Assembly (NCBI GenBank): GCA_029259055.1
Contig: JAPDJP010000028.1
Coordinates: 1-45,733 of the forward strand
Reading direction: 5' to 3'
From: Thermoplasmatota archaeon
GTDB lineage: Archaea > Thermoplasmatota > E2 > UBA202 > JdFR-43
Length of the DNA: 45,733 nt
Under the pieces are notes generated by a model. The model was not told the origin of the DNA. It was given only the letters and a program-made list of their open reading frames with translations, and searched no databases. A program made the position numbers and the translations under genes. This document shows positions 39,286 through 45,733 of the stretch, piece by piece; the first letter of the stretch is position 1; the number at the start of each line of letters is the position of its first letter.

Positions 39286-42200
39286 ATGAAAAAGAAGAAT
39301 CTCTTTCTATTTATTGCATTTGTTGTCGCATTTGTAGGAATTGAGATAGTAAACTCACTACCAGCAGAAAATGCCGTTGTTCAAATAATGTGGAGTGATG
39401 GTTCAAGACAATATACAAACTATACTTTGACAAATTCAGCAGGATACTATGAAATAAGAGTTGCTGAAGGAGATGTAAATTTATCTGTTCATCTAGAAAA
39501 TATAAGTGGAAATAGACAAGTTGTTGTATATGACTATGCAAATTTTAGCATAAGTGGTAGCAAATGGCAAAATTTCACTTTATTTTCTTTTCCAGATGAT
39601 AATGTGAAATTGTACGGCTATATTTATGACAATGAAACAGATGAGCCAATAAAAAATGCCACGATTATGGTATATTTTGAAAATGATAAATGGTATGGAA
39701 GCAACTATACAACTACAAATGAAAGTGGATATTACGAAATTAATTTGCTGGGAGGGAAAATAGAAGTTGAAATATTTGCAAAACATTATTACTACAAATT
39801 TGACCAATTTCTATTAATAACTGATACAGAAAAAATTTATTATTTGGATGCTTATCCAGAAGAAACAGCTATTTTAAAAGGTTATGTCAGAGATTTTTAT
39901 GGTATTCCAATAACAAATGCTCAAATAATTGCTTCCAACATTTCATATGCATATACAAATTACACATTTTCAGATTTAACTGGCTACTATGAAATGAATT
40001 TAATAGAGGGAAATTATTCCATAATAAGCACAGCAAATGGTTATCTATCCAACCAAAAATTTATTTATGTAGATGGTATTCAATGGCTTAATATTTCTTT
40101 GGATGCTTTTCCAGCAGATAATGCTTTAGTTGAAGGTTACATATATGATGCTCAAACTTTACAACCTATTCCGGATGCAAATGTTACAATATATGGTAGT
40201 ATAATTAAATTTGCAACAAATGAAATATATTTTGGCACTTTTACTAGATACGCAGTAACTAATCAATATGGTTACTATAGCGTAATGGTGCCCGCGATAC
40301 AGCAAAAAGTTTTTCCATACCAACAATCTAACATAAATAGTGTATGTGCTGTAGCATACCATTATTTTGATAATTCAACAAGCTTCGGCCCAATTTCGGG
40401 ATTAATTGAACCCGGGGATACAATACGTGTGGATTTGTATTTAGAGCCATATCCTGAGGAGAATTGTCTTATAAGGGGCTTTGTTTATTTAGGATATACA
40501 AATAATCCACCGATATGCAGTTTAAATGTCATGCCATCTGAAGGATATGCTCCTTTACAGGTGGAATTCTTGATGTATGCTCATGATACAGATGGATATA
40601 TTACTTCATGGAAACTCGATACAAACAACGACGGCATACCAGAATACAGCGGGGCGGGGGAGCCTCCTTCTAACTGGCATCATGTGTATTATTATCCCGG
40701 CGAATATGTAGCAAATCTTACAGTTTTTGATAATTTAGGCAATTCTTCCTATTCAACAGTTACGGTAAATGTATACGCCCGCAATATTCCGCCAACAATC
40801 AATATTACATATCCTGCAGAAGGAGAAACAGTATCTGGAGTAATTACAATAACAGGAATTGCGTATGATGAGGATGATGGATTACCAACAGTTGATTTAA
40901 GAATAGATAATGGAAGCTGGGAAGAAGTAGCGATAGCAGCCAATCCTGATTATTTAAGTTGGAGCTATGTGTGGGATACAAGGAGTGTAGAAAACGGCTT
41001 GCACACGATTTTTGCAAGAGCATATGATGGAGAAAATTATAGCATTGCAACGGTAAATGTAACTGTGTATAATTTGCCTCTCCCAAGCATTGTTTATGTG
41101 GATGATGATTATAATAATGAAACAGAAGGTTGGCAATATGACCATTTTGATAACATACAAGATGCTTTAAATATGGTTAAGAAAAATGGTATAATTTATG
41201 TTTATGATGGAATGTATTCCAATCTAACAGTAAATAAAACGGTAAATTTGATTGGATACGGAGCAATATTAAAAGATCTAACTTTTGTAAGTTCAGCAAA
41301 CATATTTAATTTTACTGTTTATAATACGGAAATAAAACATGAAAATGTTACAATCGAGGACTGCACACTTATAAATGTATCCATTGATTCTGGTTTTGTT
41401 AAAATAATGGAATCTTTATTCATTAATGGGACAACAATAGGCTACAATCAAACAAATATTTCAATACAAAATTCTTCATTTTATGGATATGAAATCAATT
41501 TTTCAAAAATAAATCATTCAATTATTAAGAATTGTTACTATGAAAATAGCAGTTTTCATATATACAATTCCTCCTTCAATTATATAATAAATTGTTCAAC
41601 ACTAAATAGTAGCATTTTAATGAAATATTCTGAAAGCATCGTCATTGAGCAATGTAAATGCTCACATAACACGAAAGCTATATACTTATATTATTGCACA
41701 AACATTACCATAAATGATTGCAATTTATCGAGTAACAATATAGGAATATACTTATATTTATCAAATAAGAATGTTATAAGGAATTGTTACATACATTCAA
41801 ATAATTTTGGAATTTTCTTGAATCAGTCCTTCAACAATCGCATATATTATAATAGCTTCATAAGTAATATAATACAAGCTTATGATACTGATTCAAATAA
41901 ATGGGATAATGGCTACCCATATGGAGGAAACTATTGGGATGATTTTGACTCACCAGAAGAAGGAGCACATGATAACAACAGTGACGGGATAGTGGATAAG
42001 CCATATCACATTAATGAAAATGCAATAGATAATTATCCCCTCATTTTTCCTTATTCACCTTTTATTATTTATAATTTAACAATAATTGTAAGTCCGGAGG
42101 AAGGGGGAAGCGTTATTTTACAGCCACCCGGCGGATTATATAGGGAGGGAACAATTGTTAATATAACAGCTGTTCCAAATTTTGGATATATATTCGACCA

Positions 42201-43425
42201 TTGGTCTGGAGACATTACAGGAAATAAAACTTCTTTGGAAATTGTAATGGATGGCAATAAATTTATTACAGCATATTTCATAACCAACTCTCCTCCAGAT
42301 ACAATTCTTATACAATATCCTTCTTCTTCCTTAATAAATTATTCAAATGTGACTTTCAAATGGAGTGGAAGTGATGATTTAACACCTGAAGAGCTAACCT
42401 ATTCCTATAAACTTGAAGGATATGAAATAGAATGGAGTGATTGGACTAAATCAACAACAGTAACTTATAATAATCTTAGAGACGGAACATATACATTTAA
42501 AGTCAGAGCAAAAGATGCATATGGTATGGTTGATCCTACGCCAGCAATCTTTCATTTTACTGTAGATACCACCCCTCCATACACATCTTCAAACATAAAT
42601 GCACAATCTGGAAACAATGGGTGGTATGTAAGCAATGTCACTGTTAACCTTTCATCAAATGATGTAAATGGGGTGAATGCAACATATTATAGAATAAATA
42701 ATGGAAACTGGAAAGAATATGAGAATGAAATCGTGCTTACAAATGAAGGAGAATACATTCTGGAATATTATTCCATAGATGATGCTGGGAATAAGGAAAA
42801 AGTGAAGAATATTACAATAAAAATTGATAAAACAAAACCATTAACAAGCCATACTATTGAGCCATCTTCTCCAAATGGAAAAAATGGATGGTATATAAGC
42901 AATGTAACTATATCTTTATCTGCAAATGATACTATTTCCGGTATAAATAAAATACTTTATAGAATAAATAATGGAAGTTGGAATGAATATAGTCAACAAA
43001 TAAAAATAACGGAGGGAGGTGAATACGTTATAGAATATTACTCAATAGATAATGCGGGAAATGAAGAAAGCGTTAAAAAGATAAATGTAAAATTGGATAA
43101 GGATACACCTTCTTTATCTGTCGACAAGCCCATGGAAAGATATTTATACATATTTGATAGAAAGGTAATGCCATTATTGTTAAGAACTGTAATAATAGGA
43201 AAAATAACCATTGAAACCACCGTAAATGATGCAATCTCAGGAATTAAAGAAGTAAGATTCTATTTTGATGATGAACTTGTTTATAATGATACAGAATATC
43301 CATATAAATGGGTTTTAAATGAAATGGCGCTAATTAGGCATAGGCATACAATAAAAATAGAAGCTATTGATAATGCGGGAAATTCAATATATAAGGAGAT
43401 TAAGATATGGATTTACAACATCTAG
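39286..43425 (+). CDS. Large secreted multidomain surface protein (carboxypeptidase-regulatory-like, PKD, beta-helix, InlB-like and Ig-like repeats)
   Basis: This 1379-residue exported protein has an N-terminal signal peptide ending near residue 25. About four carboxypeptidase-regulatory-like (CnaB-type) beta repeats follow to ~400 (each with a GYYE/GYYS turn). A PKD domain (~405-495, DTDGYITSWKLDTNNDG), an Ig-like domain (~500-600) and a NosD-type beta-helix (~603-925, ending GGNYWDDF) come next. An InlB-B-like repeat (~930-995, FDHWSGDITGN), a fibronectin-like region and two nearly identical Ig-like repeats (~1095-1280, each with YRINNG and IEYYSIDNAGN) complete it with a final Ig-like domain. 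No C-terminal anchor is evident. There are many N-x-S/T sites. Likely adhesion, S-layer association or polysaccharide binding. Confidence 0.88.
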   Translation: MKKKNLFLFIAFVVAFVGIEIVNSLPAENAVVQIMWSDGSRQYTNYTLTNSAGYYEIRVAEGDVNLSVHLENISGNRQVVVYDYANFSISGSKWQNFTLFSFPDDNVKLYGYIYDNETDEPIKNATIMVYFENDKWYGSNYTTTNESGYYEINLLGGKIEVEIFAKHYYYKFDQFLLITDTEKIYYLDAYPEETAILKGYVRDFYGIPITNAQIIASNISYAYTNYTFSDLTGYYEMNLIEGNYSIISTANGYLSNQKFIYVDGIQWLNISLDAFPADNALVEGYIYDAQTLQPIPDANVTIYGSIIKFATNEIYFGTFTRYAVTNQYGYYSVMVPAIQQKVFPYQQSNINSVCAVAYHYFDNSTSFGPISGLIEPGDTIRVDLYLEPYPEENCLIRGFVYLGYTNNPPICSLNVMPSEGYAPLQVEFLMYAHDTDGYITSWKLDTNNDGIPEYSGAGEPPSNWHHVYYYPGEYVANLTVFDNLGNSSYSTVTVNVYARNIPPTINITYPAEGETVSGVITITGIAYDEDDGLPTVDLRIDNGSWEEVAIAANPDYLSWSYVWDTRSVENGLHTIFARAYDGENYSIATVNVTVYNLPLPSIVYVDDDYNNETEGWQYDHFDNIQDALNMVKKNGIIYVYDGMYSNLTVNKTVNLIGYGAILKDLTFVSSANIFNFTVYNTEIKHENVTIEDCTLINVSIDSGFVKIMESLFINGTTIGYNQTNISIQNSSFYGYEINFSKINHSIIKNCYYENSSFHIYNSSFNYIINCSTLNSSILMKYSESIVIEQCKCSHNTKAIYLYYCTNITINDCNLSSNNIGIYLYLSNKNVIRNCYIHSNNFGIFLNQSFNNRIYYNSFISNIIQAYDTDSNKWDNGYPYGGNYWDDFDSPEEGAHDNNSDGIVDKPYHINENAIDNYPLIFPYSPFIIYNLTIIVSPEEGGSVILQPPGGLYREGTIVNITAVPNFGYIFDHWSGDITGNKTSLEIVMDGNKFITAYFITNSPPDTILIQYPSSSLINYSNVTFKWSGSDDLTPEELTYSYKLEGYEIEWSDWTKSTTVTYNNLRDGTYTFKVRAKDAYGMVDPTPAIFHFTVDTTPPYTSSNINAQSGNNGWYVSNVTVNLSSNDVNGVNATYYRINNGNWKEYENEIVLTNEGEYILEYYSIDDAGNKEKVKNITIKIDKTKPLTSHTIEPSSPNGKNGWYISNVTISLSANDTISGINKILYRINNGSWNEYSQQIKITEGGEYVIEYYSIDNAGNEESVKKINVKLDKDTPSLSVDKPMERYLYIFDRKVMPLLLRTVIIGKITIETTVNDAISGIKEVRFYFDDELVYNDTEYPYKWVLNEMALIRHRHTIKIEAIDNAGNSIYKEIKIWIYNI

Positions 43426-43433
43426 CATTACAT

Positions 43434-44675
43434 CTACCCATGGCTTAAATATTCAGAAACTCTTCTAAATCCTTCCTTTATTATTTCAACATTTTCGACA
43501 TGCGGTCCATAACTTATTCTAACAGCTTCTCTTAAGCTTTCTCCAAAACCTTTTCCAGGAATAAACAAAACACCGGTATTTTTTAATACTCTTTTAACAA
43601 ATTCATCAGCATCCTCATTTACTTTCATAAGGGTATATAAACCTCCCTGTGGTATCAAACAAGGCATGTCCAAATATTCTTTGATTGCTTCTACGGTAAT
43701 TTCACCAGCTTTCTTATAAGCTTTTTTAATTTCCTCCAAATATTTCCTCAAACTACCATCTTTCAAACTTTCCTCAATATACGTGGCAAAAGCGAGTTGA
43801 TGCATTGTATCTGGACACAATATGCTACATTGCTGAACTCTTTCTAATGCATTTATTATTTCTTCATCAGCGATAACCCAGCCAAGCCTTCTTCCCAGGC
43901 CCCTCCCCCATTTTGAATTGCTGTGTAAAGCTATCATGAAGGGGTAATCCAATGGACTCCATGAAAAATAAGATGGCTCTTTAATAAAACATTGTGTCTT
44001 ATATGCATAATCAATAATTAAAAAAGATTTTTTTTCATGGCAGATATCTGCAATTGTTTTTACAAACTCTTCATTAAAAACTTGCGAAGAAGGATTATCT
44101 GGAGAGGGAAATAAAACGATCTTTGGTTTTTCCCTTTCGTAAATTTCCTTAAAATCCTCAGCCATATCATTTGGTGGTTTATATTCCCATCTATCCATAT
44201 CTATGACTCTTTGCCTAATTATTTTTGCATTTCTTAAAGCCATTTTTATTTGGCCCGGGTAATTAGCGTAAGTGGGGTCGAAAAGCAAGATTTTATCATT
44301 TGGGTTAGCCAATGCAATAAACAAGTCATGTGCTAATTGTGTAGAAGACTGACCAACAATAATATTTTCTATTTCAGATTTCACCCCAAACAATTCTTTC
44401 TCCATCTTTGATATAGCAATTCTGCATTCCTCAAATCCTAATGTCGGGCTATATTTACCAGCATCATAAAATTTTTCCATATCACTACATATTTCTAAAT
44501 ATTTTTTTCTTAGTTCATCTGGAGGATGATGACCAACCCATCCTCCTCCATAAGAAATAACTTCATCTGGGTTTAAGCCCATATTTATTATGTTTTGCCT
44601 GCTTGCCATTTTCATTATCTGGCGGATGGGGGATGGCTCGTTAATCATTTCCTGAATTAAAGTAGATAATTCCAT
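43434..44675 (-). CDS. PLP-dependent aminotransferase, class I/II
   Basis: This 413-residue fold-type I PLP enzyme has the Schiff-base lysine K255 in SNSKWGRGLGRRLGW. N194 is in SPDNPSSQ and D222/Y225 in LIIDYAY, at the positions of the cofactor-binding Asn, Asp and Tyr. A phosphate-binding R is in GRRLG, and a C-terminal substrate Arg is in VRISYG. The usual NPTG is replaced by NPSS. The substrate is unknown; MocR/alanine/aspartate-type aminotransferases are the general neighbourhood. It stands alone, convergent with the surface-protein gene. Confidence 0.9.
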   Translation of the reverse strand: MELSTLIQEMINEPSPIRQIMKMASRQNIINMGLNPDEVISYGGGWVGHHPPDELRKKYLEICSDMEKFYDAGKYSPTLGFEECRIAISKMEKELFGVKSEIENIIVGQSSTQLAHDLFIALANPNDKILLFDPTYANYPGQIKMALRNAKIIRQRVIDMDRWEYKPPNDMAEDFKEIYEREKPKIVLFPSPDNPSSQVFNEEFVKTIADICHEKKSFLIIDYAYKTQCFIKEPSYFSWSPLDYPFMIALHSNSKWGRGLGRRLGWVIADEEIINALERVQQCSILCPDTMHQLAFATYIEESLKDGSLRKYLEEIKKAYKKAGEITVEAIKEYLDMPCLIPQGGLYTLMKVNEDADEFVKRVLKNTGVLFIPGKGFGESLREAVRISYGPHVENVEIIKEGFRRVSEYLSHG

Positions 44676-44705
44676 GGCTGGATATGGAAAAATAAAATAT
44701 AATCT

Positions 44706-45733
44706 TTATGTTACTTCATATCCTCCTATTTTTAAACTCGGATCCCCTAACAATGCCCATTGTTCAACAATTTTTGTATCTATAAGGTTGCTCATTGGCG
44801 GGAATTCATTTAAATAATATATTAAATCCTGAGCGTGCACTTCCCCTAAATATTCCCTACCTTCGGCATAGCTTTTGAAGAAACATATTTCCATATATCT
44901 GCCTCTTCCCTTCAAACAATTCTCTCCAGGTATTCCATATCCATATCCCGTATTTGCAATGGTAGCTATGCTACCTCCATTAATATTTCTAGCAAGCCAC
45001 CATCCCCAACATTCTGGACTCCATTCAGATTTATAATAAATTTCCTTCAAATGCTTTATTTTTAATAGGTTAAGCAAGGTAACGTTAAATTGGTTATTGT
45101 GACAACCTCCAACAATGCAAATTGGATACATATCCTTATTTGAAAATAGTGGGAATTTAGTAACATCTATTCCAATCCATGTTTCTTCATCATGGGGCGG
45201 ATGCGTCGCCCAGCTCATTGGATTGCCATGCCCTGAGAAATGTAGAAATCCACATCCCTGATTTATTGCATTTATTATGTCCCAATGGCTTTTCAAATTG
45301 CCGTTTGAAGTCCATATGAAATTTGCTTCGAATCCTTCCAAATATTTAAAGGCTTCAGCTGTCGCTAATTCTCCTTCATAGTAATTTTCATTTTCATTTG
45401 GATATGTATCTCCAGCTATTCCAACAAATCTTTTAAACCATTCCTTGCCATATGCTGTATTTTCATAAGTTATTATTTTTTCAATCATTATTCTCAATTC
45501 CATTTTATTTCTACAAGCAAGTCTCCCTACATAAACATCAGGATATAAATCCAAAATATCCTTTCCTCCCCATCTCCATTCTCCATAAATGCCGTTTCCA
45601 TTGCTATCCCAGTCTTCAAATTTTATTTCTCCATCTTCATATTTATAGATGTCTGCAAAATATAAATCGCTGAGAAATCTTTTTTCTCCCCCATCATCTA
45701 AATGGGCATATCTTACTGGCATTAGCCATCTTT
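44706..45733 (-). CDS. Peptidase family C25 (gingipain-like) protein, 5' end cut by the window
   Basis: The frame is open to the window edge, so only the C-terminal part is present. Numbering from the first internal Met (45722), the caspase-like catalytic dyad is H165 in LHFSGHGNP and C207 in IVGGCHNNQF, as in C25 cysteine peptidases. Upstream is YPDVYVGRLACRNKMEL, a C25-typical strand; the end is WALLGDPSLKIGG, characteristic of these proteins. A signal peptide would lie beyond the window. C25 proteases are secreted, and have been noted in protein-degrading Thermoplasmatota. Confidence 0.88.
   Translation of the reverse strand, partial: RWLMPVRYAHLDDGGEKRFLSDLYFADIYKYEDGEIKFEDWDSNGNGIYGEWRWGGKDILDLYPDVYVGRLACRNKMELRIMIEKIITYENTAYGKEWFKRFVGIAGDTYPNENENYYEGELATAEAFKYLEGFEANFIWTSNGNLKSHWDIINAINQGCGFLHFSGHGNPMSWATHPPHDEETWIGIDVTKFPLFSNKDMYPICIVGGCHNNQFNVTLLNLLKIKHLKEIYYKSEWSPECWGWWLARNINGGSIATIANTGYGYGIPGENCLKGRGRYMEICFFKSYAEGREYLGEVHAQDLIYYLNEFPPMSNLIDTKIVEQWALLGDPSLKIGGYEVT

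Noticed and set aside
42565-43110. Nearly identical repeats taken as a mobile or CRISPR-like repeat
   Set aside because: The similarity is at the protein level in two Ig-like domains about 265 nt apart; no spacers, terminal repeats or transposase are present.
1-45733. Defence island, prophage, integron or toxin-antitoxin system
   Set aside because: No nuclease, helicase, integrase, transposase, recombinase, capsid or toxin-antitoxin pair was recognised anywhere in the window.

Overview
The window comes from a compact, AT-rich archaeal chromosome. The evidence for Archaea is the spc-type ribosomal block with eL19 and eL32, archaeal-type AdkA and Cmk, TrmI, Trm1, UPF0147, DUF106 and class III (prepilin) signal peptides. 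Many start codons also lie about 25 nt from a TATA-like box, as expected for leaderless mRNAs. The mix of PKD, beta-helix and gingipain-like (C25) surface proteins with this housekeeping set fits a thermophilic Thermoplasmatota-like euryarchaeon. That placement is an inference; no rRNA gene is present to test it.

Layout. 1-270: decayed end of a beta-helix surface protein. 475-3272: a small basic protein, UPF0147, then pcm, a LipS-like radical SAM gene and trmI. 3276-7038 (minus): a secreted unknown, ychF with a 92-aa partner and a winged-helix gene, DUF1614 and a HAD phosphatase. 7086-9663 (plus): NTPase, trm1 and a second radical SAM gene. 9652-16583 (minus): uS8-uL6-eL32-eL19-uL18-uS5-uL30-uL15-secY-adkA-DUF106-cmk, a ribosome/translocon operon that begins at uS8 with its own promoter. 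16718-18190: cysS. 18199-22752: a membrane-stress cluster (DUF432, MscS, free-Met-sulfoxide-reductase-like GAF protein, phosphoesterase, CBS protein, a 2-TM protein and two PhoU-RCK_C proteins). 22843-26811: a lipoprotein, a 4-TM protein, pheS and two CBS-domain regulators. 27018-31265: NSUN methyltransferase with PUA partner, a Ca-binding-repeat membrane protein, an alkaline-phosphatase-superfamily enzyme, an EF-Tu-domain-2-like protein and a conserved archaeal protein. 31293-36110: ileS, then a convergent cupin-aldolase-mtnA operon. 36248-45733: two type IV pilins, polX, a 1379-aa secreted multidomain protein, an aminotransferase and a C25 peptidase cut by the window end.

How it works together. 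Most of the window is information processing: ribosomal proteins, three aminoacyl-tRNA synthetase genes, tRNA/rRNA methyltransferases and Sec translocation. The more distinctive parts are the cupin-aldolase-MtnA operon (probable methylthioadenosine/5'-deoxyadenosine carbon salvage), the DUF432-MscS-GAF operon, and the surface/pilus block.

No CRISPR array, insertion sequence, prophage, tRNA or rRNA was seen. The best unexplained signals are regulatory. Single palindromic TATA boxes sit midway between two divergent leaderless gene pairs. Two 9-7-9 inverted repeats embed the TATA box of exported-protein genes. A palindromic TATA element is followed immediately by an intrinsic-terminator-like hairpin in a divergent gap. 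No clearly new defence or biosynthetic system could be demonstrated from the sequence alone.
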